Shown: piece by piece, positions 47,571-57,459 of the stretch
Numbering within the stretch: position 1 is the stretch's first letter
Layout of the letters: each line of letters starts with the position of its first letter
From: Streptomyces sp. RPA4-2
Lineage (GTDB): Bacteria; Actinomycetota; Actinomycetes; Streptomycetales; Streptomycetaceae
Assembly (NCBI RefSeq): GCF_012273515.2
Contig: NZ_CP050975.2
Span: 3,100,001-3,164,000 of the forward strand
Reading direction: 5' to 3'
Length of the DNA stretch: 64,000 nucleotides
Notes under the pieces: model-generated
The model's input: only the letters and a program-made list of their open reading frames with translations
Databases searched by the model: none
Told to the model about the DNA's origin: nothing
Translations under genes and position numbers: made by a program

Positions 47571-48626
47571 ATGATCCGCCGGAAGTTGCGCCTGCTCGCC
47601 GTCGCGCTGGCGGCCGCCGTCCTCGCCCCCCTGTCGGTCGCCGCCGCCCCCACCGCGACCGCGGCCGACACCTGCGCCGTGAAGTCCCGCCCCGCTCTAA
47701 GCAAGGTCCTCCAGGGCTACTGGGAGAACTGGGACGGGTCGTCCAACGGGGTCCACCCGCCCTTCGGCTGGACCCCGATCACCGACTCCCGAATCGCCGC
47801 GCACGGCTACAACGTGCTCAACGCGGCCTTCCCCGTCATCCGGTCCGACGGCACCGCGCTGTGGGAGGACGGGATGGACACGGGCGTGAAGGTCGCGACG
47901 CCCGCGGAGATGTGCGCGGCCAAGGCGTCCGGGCAGACGCTCCTGCTGTCCATCGGCGGGGCCGCCGCCGGGATCGACCTCAGCTCCTCCGCCGTCGCGG
48001 ACAGGTTCGTGTCGACGATCGTGCCCATCCTCCAGAAGTACAACTTCGACGGGATCGACATCGACATCGAGACGGGCCTGGTCGGCAGCGGGAACATCGG
48101 CCAACTCTCCACCTCCCAGGCCAACCTGATCCGCATCATCGACGGCGTGCTGGCCCGTATGCCGGCGAACTTCGGGCTGACCATGGCGCCGGAGACGGCC
48201 TACGTCACCGGCGGCAGCATCACGTACGGCTCGATCTGGGGCGCGTATCTGCCGATCGTCAAGAAGTACGCGGACAACGGCCGGCTGTGGTGGCTGAACA
48301 TGCAGTACTACAACGGCAGCATGTACGGCTGCTCCGGCGACTCCTACTCCGCGGGCACCGTCCAGGGCTTCGTCGCGCAGACGGACTGCCTGAACAAGGG
48401 GCTGGTCGTCCAGGGCACCACCGTCAAGGTGCCCTACGACAAGCAGGTCCCCGGCCTTCCGGCCCAGTCCGGCGCGGGCGGCGGCTACATGTCGCCGAGC
48501 CTGGTCTCCCAGGCCTGGCGCCACTACGGGACCGCGCTCAAGGGTCTGATGACGTGGTCGGTCAACTGGGACGGCTCGAAGAACTGGACGTTCGGGGACA
48601 ACGTCAAGGCGTTGCAAGGCCGTTGA
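47571..48626 (+). CDS. secreted GH18 chitinase
   Basis: A 351-residue glycoside hydrolase family 18 enzyme. The signal peptide is IRRKLRLLAVALAAAVLAPL, with cleavage expected after TATAA. The catalytic domain has YWENWDG, LLLSIGGAAAG, the active-site motif FDGIDIDIET (DxxDxDxE, with the final glutamate as acid), MQYYNGSM and the C-terminal LMTWSVNWDG. There is no separate carbohydrate-binding module. ATG 47571 follows AGGAGG; an earlier GTG in frame is less likely. DasR-like operators upstream point to induction by chitin. Confidence 0.95.
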   Translation: MIRRKLRLLAVALAAAVLAPLSVAAAPTATAADTCAVKSRPALSKVLQGYWENWDGSSNGVHPPFGWTPITDSRIAAHGYNVLNAAFPVIRSDGTALWEDGMDTGVKVATPAEMCAAKASGQTLLLSIGGAAAGIDLSSSAVADRFVSTIVPILQKYNFDGIDIDIETGLVGSGNIGQLSTSQANLIRIIDGVLARMPANFGLTMAPETAYVTGGSITYGSIWGAYLPIVKKYADNGRLWWLNMQYYNGSMYGCSGDSYSAGTVQGFVAQTDCLNKGLVVQGTTVKVPYDKQVPGLPAQSGAGGGYMSPSLVSQAWRHYGTALKGLMTWSVNWDGSKNWTFGDNVKALQGR

Positions 48627-48632
48627 GACACC

Positions 48633-48676
48633 ACGAAGCCCCCGCCCCCCGTGGTCACGGGAGGCGGGGGCTTCGT
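48633..48676. terminator. terminator between chitinase and glyS
   Basis: Perfect 14-bp arms (ACGAAGCCCCCGCC and complement) enclose a second stem CCCGTG/CACGGG. It lies seven bases after the chitinase stop and can act in both directions. Confidence 0.85.
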
Positions 48677-48709
48677 CATCGCCGGGCGGCGCCGGTCAGC
48701 AGGCCCGCC

Positions 48710-48731
48710 GGTCGCCGATCGCTCGGCGACC
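48710..48731 (-). terminator. hairpin after glyS
   Basis: Nine-base arms GGTCGCCGA/TCGGCGACC with a TCGC loop lie 25 bases past the glyS stop. Confidence 0.55.
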
Positions 48732-48755
48732 GATCAGCAGGTGATCAGCAGGTGA

Positions 48756-48769
<14 letters not shown>
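48732..48769 (+). repeat. 11-bp tandem repeat at the glyS stop codon
   Basis: GATCAGCAGGT occurs about three and a half times from 48732. The last copies include the glyS stop and final codons, so the gene end has been duplicated by slippage. Confidence 0.75.
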
Positions 48770-50138
<1,369 letters not shown>

Positions 50139-50267
50139 GATGCTCTCTTCAGTACGACGGACGGCGCGAATGACTCAGGTTACCGGCGCCGCCCACCCTC
50201 GTATCAAATCGGTTCGGTGACCACCCCGCTCGGGCCGCTGTTCACCGAGGACTTACCGAGGGCTTGT

Positions 50268-50304
50268 TGACAATCGTTTCCAGTTTTGTTGAAAATGACT
50301 GTCA
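50268..50304 (+). promoter_or_regulatory. two Zur boxes and promoter of the zinc operon
   Basis: TGACAATCGTTTCCA (50268-50282) and TGAAAATGACTGTCA (50290-50304) fit the Zur consensus TGAAAATGATTTTCA at 11 and 13 of 15 positions. TTGACA (50267) and GAAAAT with 18 bases between form the promoter, and transcription would start at or next to ATG 50304. Bound Zur would cover the whole promoter and start. Confidence 0.75.
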
Positions 50305-51266
50305 TGAACGTACGACGACGCCTCATATCCGGGTCGGCCGCGCTGGTGGCCACCGCTCTCGGTCTCTGCACGCTCTCCGGCTGCTCCGGCTCCGCGGCGG
50401 CCGACGGCGGGAGCGGCGGGAAACTCGACGTCGTGGCGTCGTTCTACCCCCTGCAGTACCTCGCCGAGCAGATCGGCGGGACGCACGTGCACGTGACGAG
50501 TCTGACCCGGCCCGGCCAGGAGCCGCACGACCTGGAGATCAGCGTCCGGCAGATCGTCCAGCTCGAGTCGGCGGACGCCGTCGTCTACCTCAAGAACCTG
50601 CAGCCGGCCGTCGACGACGCCGTGGCGCAGTCCTCGGTCAAGGCCAAGGTCGACGCCGCGTCGCTGACCACGCTGGAGAAGCACGGCAACGAGGTCGGCG
50701 GGCACGCGGCCTCGCACGACAGCTCCACGGGCGAGGAGACGGGCTCCGCCGACCCGCACATCTGGCTCGATCCGGTGAGGTACGCCCAGGTCGCGAGCGG
50801 CGTCGGCAAGGCCCTGGAGAAAGTCGACCCGAAGCACGCCGCGGACTACGAGAAGAACACCGCGGCCCTGCTGAAGAAGCTCTCCGCTCTCGACACCCGT
50901 TACAAGACCGGGCTGGCGCACACCAGGACCAAGGTCTTCATCACCACGCACGCCGCCTTCGGCTACCTCGCCGAGCGCTACGGCCTCACCGAGGAGGCGA
51001 TCAACGGCCTCGACCCGGAGTCGGAGCCCAGCGCGAACCGTGTGAAGGACCTTGAGAGGATGGCGAAGGCCGACGGCGTCTCGACGGTCTTCTACGAGAC
51101 GCTCGTCAGCGACAGGACCGCCAAGACCATCGCCGGCGACGCGAAGCTGAAGACGGACGTCCTCGACCCGATCGAGGGCATCACCGACAAATCCAAGGGC
51201 AGCGACTACCTGCAGGTCATGGATGCGAATCTGAAGGCGCTGCGGACGGCGCTGGGCCCCAAGTGA
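50304..51266 (+). CDS. znuA: zinc ABC transporter substrate-binding lipoprotein
   Basis: A 320-residue binding protein of the cluster A-I metal family. The N-terminal signal ends in the lipobox LSGCSGS, so the protein is anchored by a lipid at the cysteine. Likely metal ligands are in GQEPHDLEIS and SADPHIWLDPVRY, and the later FITTHAAFGYLAERYG and YETLVSDRTAK are family landmarks. A His-containing loop (HAASHDSSTG) is shorter than in many zinc proteins. ATG 50304 is chosen because the promoter would make the mRNA leaderless there; ATG 50295 and TTG 50286 are in frame upstream. It is the first gene of a Zur-controlled operon. Confidence 0.93.
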   Translation: MNVRRRLISGSAALVATALGLCTLSGCSGSAAADGGSGGKLDVVASFYPLQYLAEQIGGTHVHVTSLTRPGQEPHDLEISVRQIVQLESADAVVYLKNLQPAVDDAVAQSSVKAKVDAASLTTLEKHGNEVGGHAASHDSSTGEETGSADPHIWLDPVRYAQVASGVGKALEKVDPKHAADYEKNTAALLKKLSALDTRYKTGLAHTRTKVFITTHAAFGYLAERYGLTEEAINGLDPESEPSANRVKDLERMAKADGVSTVFYETLVSDRTAKTIAGDAKLKTDVLDPIEGITDKSKGSDYLQVMDANLKALRTALGPK

Positions 51267-51306
51267 CCCCCATGACCCACATGATCCCCAGTTCCAGGAG
51301 GACAGC

Positions 51307-52074
51307 GTGAGCGAGTCCGTCATTTCCCTGCGCGGCGTGACCGCCGAACTGGGCTCGCGCCCCGTCCTGCGTGGCATCGACCTGACGGTGCACCGCGGCG
51401 AGGTCGTCGCGCTGCTCGGCGCGAACGGCTCCGGCAAGTCGACGGCCATCCGCAGCGTCATCGGCCAGGTCCCGGTCAGCGGCGGCGAGATCGAGATCTT
51501 CGGCACCCCGCGCCGCCGCTTCCGCGACTGGAAGCGGGTGGGGTACGTCCCGCAGCGCACGACCGCCGCGGGCGGCGTGCCCGCCACGGTCACCGAGATC
51601 GTCGCCTCCGGCCGGCTCTCCCGTGCCCGCTTCGGCGTGCTGCGCAAGGCCGACCACGAGGCCGTACGCCAGGCCCTGGAGCTCGTCGGCATGGCGGACC
51701 GCGCCAAGGACTCGGTGAACGCCCTGTCGGGCGGCCAGCACCAGCGCGTCCTGATCGCCCGCGCCCTCGCCTCCGAACCCGAACTGCTGATCATGGACGA
51801 GCCGATGGCGGGTGTCGACCTGGCGAGCCAGGAGGTGCTGGCGCAGACGCTCAGGGAGCAGGTGGCGGCGGGCACCACCGTCCTCCTGGTCCTGCACGAG
51901 CTGGGCCCCCTGGAGCCGCTGATCGACCGCGCCGTCGTCCTGCGGGACGGCTGCGTCCTGCACGACGGCCCGCCCCCGCGGGCGGTCGGCCAGCACGCGC
52001 TGCCCGGCCACGACCACGTACACCCGCACGCGGCTCACGACGCCGAACCGATCCGGACGGGACTGCTGAGCTGA
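51307..52074 (+). CDS. znuC: zinc ABC transporter ATP-binding protein
   Basis: A 255-residue ATPase with Walker A LLGANGSGKST, signature ALSGGQHQR, Walker B LLIMDEPMAGVD and the H-loop histidine in LVLHELGP. The C-terminal tail is histidine-rich (GHDHVHPHAAH), a feature of zinc transport proteins. GTG 51307 follows a purine-rich AGGAGGAC. The stop overlaps the permease start by one base. It powers uptake with the preceding lipoprotein and the following permease. Confidence 0.93.
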   Translation: MSESVISLRGVTAELGSRPVLRGIDLTVHRGEVVALLGANGSGKSTAIRSVIGQVPVSGGEIEIFGTPRRRFRDWKRVGYVPQRTTAAGGVPATVTEIVASGRLSRARFGVLRKADHEAVRQALELVGMADRAKDSVNALSGGQHQRVLIARALASEPELLIMDEPMAGVDLASQEVLAQTLREQVAAGTTVLLVLHELGPLEPLIDRAVVLRDGCVLHDGPPPRAVGQHALPGHDHVHPHAAHDAEPIRTGLLS

Positions 52075-52973
52075 TGGACTTCCTGAACTACGACTTCATG
52101 CAGCGGGCGCTGCTCTCCGCGGTCCTGGTGGGCGTCACCGCGCCCGCCATCGGCATCTACCTCGTGCAGCGCCGCCAGGCTTTGCTGGGCGACGGTATCG
52201 GTCATGTCGCGATGACCGGTATCGGCCTCGGCTTCCTGCTCTCGACCAACCCCGTGTGGATGGCGACGGCCGTCTCGGTCCTCGGCGCCGTCCTGATGGA
52301 GCTGATCCGCTGGTACGGCAAGACGCGCGGCGACATCGCGCTGGCCATGCTCTTCTACGGCGGTATGGCGGGCGGCGTGATGCTCACCAGCCTGGCGGGG
52401 GGGACTACCGCCAACCTGACCTCGTACCTCTTCGGCTCCCTCTCGACGGTGAGCGAGTCCGACGTGACGGCGATCTGCCTGCTCGCCGGCTTCGTCGTCC
52501 TGGTCACTCTCGGCCTGCGCCGCCAGCTGTTCGCGGTCAGCCAGGACGAGGAGTTCGCGCGGGTGACGGGGCTGCCGGTGCGCGCGCTGAACCTGCTCAC
52601 CGCCGTCACGGCGGCGGTCACGGTGACGGTCGCCATGCGCGTCGTCGGCCTGCTGCTGGTGAGCGCGCTGATGGTGGTCCCGGTCGCGGCCGCCCAGCAG
52701 CTCAGCCGCAGCTTCGCCGCCACCTTCGCGATCGCCGTGGCGATCGGGGTGAGCGTGACGATCGGCGGGACGGTGACCTCGTTCTACCAGGACGTGCCGC
52801 CCGGCGCGACGATCGTGCTGCTGACCATCGGAGGGTTCATCGCGCTCACCGCGCTGGCGACGCCGCTCGCCCGGCGCCGGGCGCGGGCCGCGGCGGCCGG
52901 GCAGATGCCGGGGGACCCGGCGGAGTGCGTGATTCCGGCCGGCCGCGCCCCGGAACGCAAGGTCGGCGTCTGA
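52074..52973 (+). CDS. znuB: zinc ABC transporter permease
   Basis: A 299-residue membrane protein with about eight helices, from the family of metal ABC permeases (ZnuB/TroC). Typical segments are LVGVTAPAIGIYLVQRRQALLGDGIGHVAMTG and the coupling region FAVSQDEEFARVTGLPV, then LLLVSALMVVPVAAAQQL. It is translationally coupled to the ATPase gene. The C-terminal tail is short and basic. Confidence 0.93.
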   Translation: MDFLNYDFMQRALLSAVLVGVTAPAIGIYLVQRRQALLGDGIGHVAMTGIGLGFLLSTNPVWMATAVSVLGAVLMELIRWYGKTRGDIALAMLFYGGMAGGVMLTSLAGGTTANLTSYLFGSLSTVSESDVTAICLLAGFVVLVTLGLRRQLFAVSQDEEFARVTGLPVRALNLLTAVTAAVTVTVAMRVVGLLLVSALMVVPVAAAQQLSRSFAATFAIAVAIGVSVTIGGTVTSFYQDVPPGATIVLLTIGGFIALTALATPLARRRARAAAAGQMPGDPAECVIPAGRAPERKVGV

Positions 52974-53031
52974 CCACGCACAGTCCGGGCTGGCACAATG
53001 GCCGGGCAAGGGCAGACGCGAGGAGGCAACG

Positions 53032-53448
53032 GTGACTACCGCTGGATCGCCCGTTCGGGGCCGCTCCACCCGGCAGCGTGCCGCCGTGGCGGCGGCGCTC
53101 GACGAGGTGGACGAGTTCCGCAGTGCGCAGGAGCTCCACGACATGCTCAAGCACAAGGGTGACTCCGTCGGGCTCACCACCGTGTACCGCACGCTGCAGA
53201 ACCTCGCCGACGCGGGCGAGGTGGACGTGCTGCGCACCTCCGACGGCGAGTCCGTCTACCGCCGTTGCTCCAGCGGCGAGCACCACCACCACCTCGTCTG
53301 CCGGGTCTGCGGCAAGGCGGTCGAGGTCGAGGGCCCGGCCGTCGAGAAGTGGGCCGAGGCGATCGCGGCGGAGCACGGCTATGTGAACGTCGCCCACACC
53401 GTGGAGATCTTCGGCACCTGTGCGGAGTGCGCCGCCGCCAAGGGCTGA
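53032..53448 (+). CDS. zur: zinc uptake regulator (Fur family)
   Basis: A 138-residue Fur-family repressor. The DNA-binding winged helix contains STRQRAAVAAALDEVDEFRSAQELHDMLK and VGLTTVYRTLQNLADAGEVD. The metal sites are SGEHHHHLVCRVCGKAVEVEG, with the structural CxxC, and HTVEIFGTCAEC, with the second CxxC. GTG 53032 follows GAGGAGG. It lies 58 bases after the permease and is probably part of the zinc operon or read from its own promoter. With zinc bound it would repress the boxes at 50268-50304. Confidence 0.94.
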   Translation: MTTAGSPVRGRSTRQRAAVAAALDEVDEFRSAQELHDMLKHKGDSVGLTTVYRTLQNLADAGEVDVLRTSDGESVYRRCSSGEHHHHLVCRVCGKAVEVEGPAVEKWAEAIAAEHGYVNVAHTVEIFGTCAECAAAKG

Positions 53449-53466
53449 CGCGCGACAGCGCGAGAC

Positions 53467-53516
53467 AGAGACAGCGAGAGGGGCTGCCCGGCCGGGCAGC
53501 CCCTCTCGCTGTCTCT
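53467..53516. terminator. 50-bp perfect palindrome, terminator between zur and uppS
   Basis: Twenty-five perfectly paired positions with no spacer, centred at 53491/53492, lie between the ends of the two convergent genes. It can end transcription from both sides. Confidence 0.9.
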
Positions 53517-53541
53517 CGGCGCCTCTCGGCGTCCGGCGCTG

Positions 53542-54393
53542 TCAGGTCCCTTCCGGCCGGCCCCGCATCGCTTCCTCCATGGCGAGGAGGTCCTCGTTCG
53601 GGACGGCGCCACCGAAGCGGCGGTCGCGCTGGGCGAACTCCACACAGGCGCGCCACAGGTCACGGCGGTCGAAGTCGGGCCACAGGACGTCCTGGAAGAC
53701 CATCTCGGCGTAGGCGCTCTGCCAGAGCAGGTAGTTGGAGGTGCGCTGCTCGCCGCTGGGCCGCAGGAACAGGTCCACGTCCGGCATGTCCGGGTAGTAC
53801 AGGTACTTCGCGAAGGTCTTCTCCGTGACCTTGTCCGGGTCGAGCCGGCCCGCCCGCACATCCTCCGCCAGGGCCTGCGCCGCGTCCGCGATCTCCGCGC
53901 GGCCGCCGTAGTTCATGCAGAAGTACAGAGTGAGCCGGTCGTTGTCCTTGGTCTGCTCCTGGGCGACCTGGAGCTCCTTGGCGACCGACTTCCACAGCTT
54001 GGGCATCCGGCCCACCCAGCGCACCCGGATGCCGAGCGCGTCGAGCTGGTCACGCGTCTTGCGGATGAAGTCACGGTTGAAGTTCATCAGGAAGCGCACC
54101 TCGTCGGGCGAACGCTTCCAGTTCTCGGTGGAGAACGCGTACAGGGAGATGGCCCCGACCCCGGCCTCGATCGCGCCCTGCAGCACGTCCAGCACCCGCT
54201 CGGCGCCGATCTTGTGCCCCTCGGTGCGGGGCAACCCGCGCTCCTTGGCCCAGCGGCCGTTCCCGTCCATGACGATCGCCACGTGGTTGGGGACCAGCTC
54301 GCCGGGGAGCTTGGGCGCGCGGGCACCCGACGGGTGCGGCTCCGGCGTCTCGTACTCGCGGCGCTGGCGCCCCAGGAACCCGCGTACCACCAT
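53542..54393 (-). CDS. uppS: isoprenyl transferase (undecaprenyl diphosphate synthase)
   Basis: A 283-residue cis-prenyltransferase that makes the lipid carrier for cell-wall synthesis. Conserved segments: [20 protein letters not shown] with the catalytic aspartate and P-loop-like region, [21 protein letters not shown], and [23 protein letters not shown]. The N-terminal 35 residues are basic and variable. The length is normal for the actinobacterial long-chain form. ATG 54393 follows GGGAGACGAG. It is downstream of recO on the same strand, 49 bases apart, so the two are probably cotranscribed. Confidence 0.96.
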   Translation of the reverse strand: MVVRGFLGRQRREYETPEPHPSGARAPKLPGELVPNHVAIVMDGNGRWAKERGLPRTEGHKIGAERVLDVLQGAIEAGVGAISLYAFSTENWKRSPDEVRFLMNFNRDFIRKTRDQLDALGIRVRWVGRMPKLWKSVAKELQVAQEQTKDNDRLTLYFCMNYGGRAEIADAAQALAEDVRAGRLDPDKVTEKTFAKYLYYPDMPDVDLFLRPSGEQRTSNYLLWQSAYAEMVFQDVLWPDFDRRDLWRACVEFAQRDRRFGGAVPNEDLLAMEEAMRGRPEGT

Positions 54394-54442
54394 GTGTTTC
54401 TCGTCTCCCTAGGTCTTGCGTCCGTTGCCCTGCGCTACTTCA

Positions 54443-55189
54443 TCACTTCTCGACGTACCGCAGTGAGCGCAGCCCGCGCTCCAGGTGCCAGTGCAGATAG
54501 GCCGAAACCAGCCCGCTGCCCTCCCGGACGAACCGCGGCTCGCACGCGTCCGCGGTCTCCCAGTCTCCCGTGAGCAGTGCGCCCAGGAGTTCGAGGGCCC
54601 CTGCCGAGGGTACGACGCTGCCGGGCACCCGGCAGTCGACGCAGACGGAACCTCCCGCGGCGACCGAGAAGAACCGATTCGGTCCCGGCATCCCGCACTT
54701 GGCGCAGGCGCTGAAACTGGGTGCGTAACCGTTCACGGCGAGGGAGCGCAGCAGGAAGGCGTCGAGGACGAGGTGCGGTTCGTGCTCACCGCGGGCGAGG
54801 GTGCGCAGCCCCCCGACGAGTAGCAGGTACTGCTGCACCGCGGGCTCGCCCTCGTGGTCCGTGAACCGCTCGGCGGTCTCCAGCATGGCCGTCCCGGCCG
54901 TGTACCGCGCGTAGTCCGTGACGATCCCGCCGCCGTACGGGGCGATCGTCTCGCTCTGTGTGCACAGCGGCAGGCCGCGCCCGATCAGGTCGCTGCCCCG
55001 TGCGAAGAACTGCACGTCCACGTGGGAGAAGGGTTCGAGGCGCGCTCCGAACTTCGACTTGGTGCGCCGCACGCCGCGCGCCACGGCCCGTACCCGTCCG
55101 TGACCGCGCGTGAGCAACGTGATGATCCGGTCCGCCTCACCCAGCTTCTGGGTGCGCAGCACGATGCCGTCGTCGCGGAACAGACTCAT
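54443..55189 (-). CDS. recO: DNA repair protein RecO
   Basis: A 248-residue protein that loads RecA at gaps together with RecR. The N-terminal OB fold starts SLFRDDGIVLRTQKLGEADRIITLLTRGHG and contains RAVARGVRRTKSKFGARLEPF. A zinc site is seen as SACAKCGMPG and VCVDCRVPG. The C-terminal helical region ends LERGLRSLRYVEK. ATG 55189 (MSLFRDDG) is preferred over the ATG three codons earlier because it gives the usual start of the family. uppS follows on the same strand. Confidence 0.95.
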   Translation of the reverse strand: MSLFRDDGIVLRTQKLGEADRIITLLTRGHGRVRAVARGVRRTKSKFGARLEPFSHVDVQFFARGSDLIGRGLPLCTQSETIAPYGGGIVTDYARYTAGTAMLETAERFTDHEGEPAVQQYLLLVGGLRTLARGEHEPHLVLDAFLLRSLAVNGYAPSFSACAKCGMPGPNRFFSVAAGGSVCVDCRVPGSVVPSAGALELLGALLTGDWETADACEPRFVREGSGLVSAYLHWHLERGLRSLRYVEK

Positions 55190-55267
55190 GGGGTCCATTC
55201 TCGCCTACGGCGCCCGCGCCCCGGTCCGGGCGGGCCCCTTTCGTTCCGCCCGCTCCCGTCGCCCCCT

Positions 55268-55495
55268 TCAGGGGACCTCGCCGCGGCTGCGTGCGTTGGC
55301 GTACGCGGTGGCCGCGCTGAGCCGTTCCGCCGGGGTGGCCCGGCGCACCGCGCCCGGATCGCAGTCCCACTCCCTGCCGCCGCCGAGCGGCCTCAGCTGT
55401 ACGTACGGCCCCACGTGTCCCATGACCATCCCCACCCTTCCGCTGCCCACGTCCACGGCGTACGAGCCGACCGGCGGCCCCGGCGGCGGCTTCAC
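55268..55495 (-). CDS. small conserved hypothetical protein
   Basis: A protein of about 75 residues. The recognisable part is PVGSYAVDVGSGRVGMVMGHVGPYVQLRPLGGGREWDC, a small beta-rich domain found in many Streptomyces proteins of unknown role, followed by a helical tail RLSAATAYANARSRGE. GTG 55495 is chosen because codons further upstream in the open frame (to 55678) have low G+C at third positions and look non-coding. The start is not certain. It lies upstream of recO in the same direction. Confidence 0.5.
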   Translation of the reverse strand: MKPPPGPPVGSYAVDVGSGRVGMVMGHVGPYVQLRPLGGGREWDCDPGAVRRATPAERLSAATAYANARSRGEVP

Positions 55496-56274
55496 CGCAG
55501 CGCCGCCCGGTCGGTCCGGTGCGGCGGCAACGTAATTCCGGTCTTCTTCCGTGGTGCCCGCAATTCCTTCACCGTTACCTCCGCCTCTTCGGCGCGGGGC
55601 GCCGAGTGTTGTGCCCTCACCCTGTTCCCCGGACTTTCGGAGTTTCACGCTTCGCGTCTCCGTGGTGCCACTGTGCACCTACACTCGGCAGGAGTCTGTC
55701 CTCCACAAGTGCTGCACGTCATAGGACGTTTGACCTGTGGCCAAGGGTGCACGACAGACGGTGTGCGATTTCCTTCCGGAACGGCACCGGACAGCTCGAA
55801 CGGCCCATTCGCAAAACACGTTCGGATGCGTCGTCGTGAATCGAAAAAACCTGGAACCCGATGGTCCTTTCGAGTGCGGCGCGCTGAATCCGACGGAGGG
55901 CGGCGGCTTAAGGGACCGTGCGGGGTATTTCGTGGCGTACCCCGTTCGCCGTACCACCACGATCCCGCCGGTGGCTCACGGCGGCGACGCTCTCGCCCGT
56001 TCCGGCGCCTGTCGGCGGTCGGTGGCCGACACCGGTCCCGCCTCATGGGCGATGATCACCAACTGGACCCGGTCGCGGGCGTCCGGCTCGGACAGGAGCC
56101 GGGTCAGCACCTCGCGCTCCCGCTCCGTGATGCCGGTCAACTCGCGCGTCGCGCGCGCCCGCTTCGAAGCGGGCGCCGTGTGAGAGGCCGTACGGGCGGG
56201 CGCGTGCGGCGATGTCGGCCGGCGGCCGTACTGTGCACCCAACGCCGTCTCGCATCACCCGCACTGGAGGAACC
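55496..56274. other. gene-poor, lower-GC region
   Basis: About 780 bases with noticeably lower G+C (for example around 55560-55880), stretches such as CGAAAAAACCTGG, and only short open frames without coding-like third positions. The only recognisable content is a regulator remnant at 56030-56145. The rest shows no gene, RNA or clear regulatory site. The lower G+C suggests decayed or acquired DNA. Confidence 0.5.
56030..56145 (-). pseudogene. remnant of a NarL/LuxR-type response regulator
   Basis: On the minus strand the reading frame gives ELTGITEREREVLTRLL, the start of a LuxR-type DNA-binding domain, directly joined to DARDRVQLVIIAHEAGPV, which is its C-terminal end. The middle of the domain, including the recognition helix (about 35-40 residues), is missing, and no receiver domain lies upstream. 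It is an internally deleted fragment and cannot bind DNA as such. Confidence 0.55.
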
Positions 56275-57378
56275 ATGTCCGCGAGCGCCCGTCTCGTCAC
56301 CACGCTCGCCGGCCCGCTGGACTCGGCCACGGCCGGCGCTCCGGACGTGCTGTGCCTACCGGACCGGACACTCGTCCTGCAGAGCGACGACGCCCAACTC
56401 GCCGCGTACGACCTGGCCGAGGCGCTCGCGGGCGAGGCCGCGGTGGCACGCTTCCCGGCGCCGTGGCGGCGCCGGTTCGGTACGCGCACGGTCGCGCCGG
56501 GCCTGGACGCCGCGGTCTTCGCCGGCGTCCACGCGATACGGGCGGTGGACAGACACGGCGTGACCCTGTGGGAGGTGCGGCACGGCTGCTGGGAGGGCGG
56601 CTGCCGGGAGTTGCACACCTCGGTCGACGAATACGCCGACAGCCGCGACCACTTGTACGCCGACAGCGGCTCGGCGGTCTTCTCCGCGGACGGCAAGCTC
56701 GTGTGGGCCCATGTCCGCGGACCGCTGGCCGAGGACGGCGAGGACCCGGAGGTGCTCGACGAGTGGCTGGTGCTCGACGCGGCCGACGGGACGGTGCTCG
56801 GGGAGGCCGACGCGCAGACAGTGGCCGCCGGCTCGGACCACGTGTCGCACCCGGACCCGGGCCAGATGGGGCTGAGCGTCGGCGAGGGCCAGGACGGGGT
56901 GCCGCTGCTGTGGGGCCGCTGGGACGGCGAACGGCTCTCCGTCGACCGGATCGGTGACGACGACCGGATCCTGCTCGCGGTGAGCCCTTCCGGCGAGAGC
57001 TTCCTGACGGTCACTCACTATCAGGAACTCCTCGCCCTGCACCGGGCCGCGGACGGCTCGGTCGTCCGCGAGCTGGACGCCGAGGAGGCCGTCGCGCCCC
57101 ATCCCGCGCTCCCGCCGGAGAACGACGAGCCCGAGGTGCACTGGGACTACTACGCCGGATTCCTCGACGAGCACACCGTCATCACGGGCACCGTCGAGGC
57201 CGACGAGGAGTTCGGGGCGGGGCGGCACTGGCTGGTCGACGCACGCGACATGCGCCTGCTCGGCGAGGTCGGCTATCCGTTCCCGGTGTCCGGTGTTCCC
57301 CTGGCCCTGGGCGATGGCAGCTGGTGCACGGTCGACGAGGACACGAACGAACTCCAGGTGTGGCGGCTCGACATCTGA
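56275..57378 (+). CDS. hypothetical protein, possible beta-propeller
   Basis: A 367-residue soluble protein with no signal peptide or membrane helix. It contains repeated strands with Asp/Gly turns (DGKLVWAHVRGP, DEWLVLDAADGTVLGE, SPSGESFLTVTHYQELLAL, ARDMRLLGEVGYPFPVSG), which suggests a WD40-like or other propeller fold. ATG 56275 follows GGAGG. I do not recognise the family. It lies alone between the gene-poor region and the convergent GntR regulator. Two cysteines in HGCWEGGCRE are the only notable residues. Confidence 0.7.
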   Translation: MSASARLVTTLAGPLDSATAGAPDVLCLPDRTLVLQSDDAQLAAYDLAEALAGEAAVARFPAPWRRRFGTRTVAPGLDAAVFAGVHAIRAVDRHGVTLWEVRHGCWEGGCRELHTSVDEYADSRDHLYADSGSAVFSADGKLVWAHVRGPLAEDGEDPEVLDEWLVLDAADGTVLGEADAQTVAAGSDHVSHPDPGQMGLSVGEGQDGVPLLWGRWDGERLSVDRIGDDDRILLAVSPSGESFLTVTHYQELLALHRAADGSVVRELDAEEAVAPHPALPPENDEPEVHWDYYAGFLDEHTVITGTVEADEEFGAGRHWLVDARDMRLLGEVGYPFPVSGVPLALGDGSWCTVDEDTNELQVWRLDI

Positions 57379-57459
57379 GCCGGGGTCCGGGGCGGCGGCT
57401 CCGGGGCCGCGTGGGGACTCGGGGTCCGGCCCCGTGCCCCGCCTCGCCCCGGAGCCGGG

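Noticed and set aside
55496..55678. Longer N-terminus of the small hypothetical protein
   Set aside because: Low G+C third positions and no family similarity in this part.
55737..56183. Plus-strand frame of 148 codons in the gene-poor region
   Set aside because: Third codon positions are not G/C-rich and no domain or start signal is seen; the opposite strand holds the regulator remnant.
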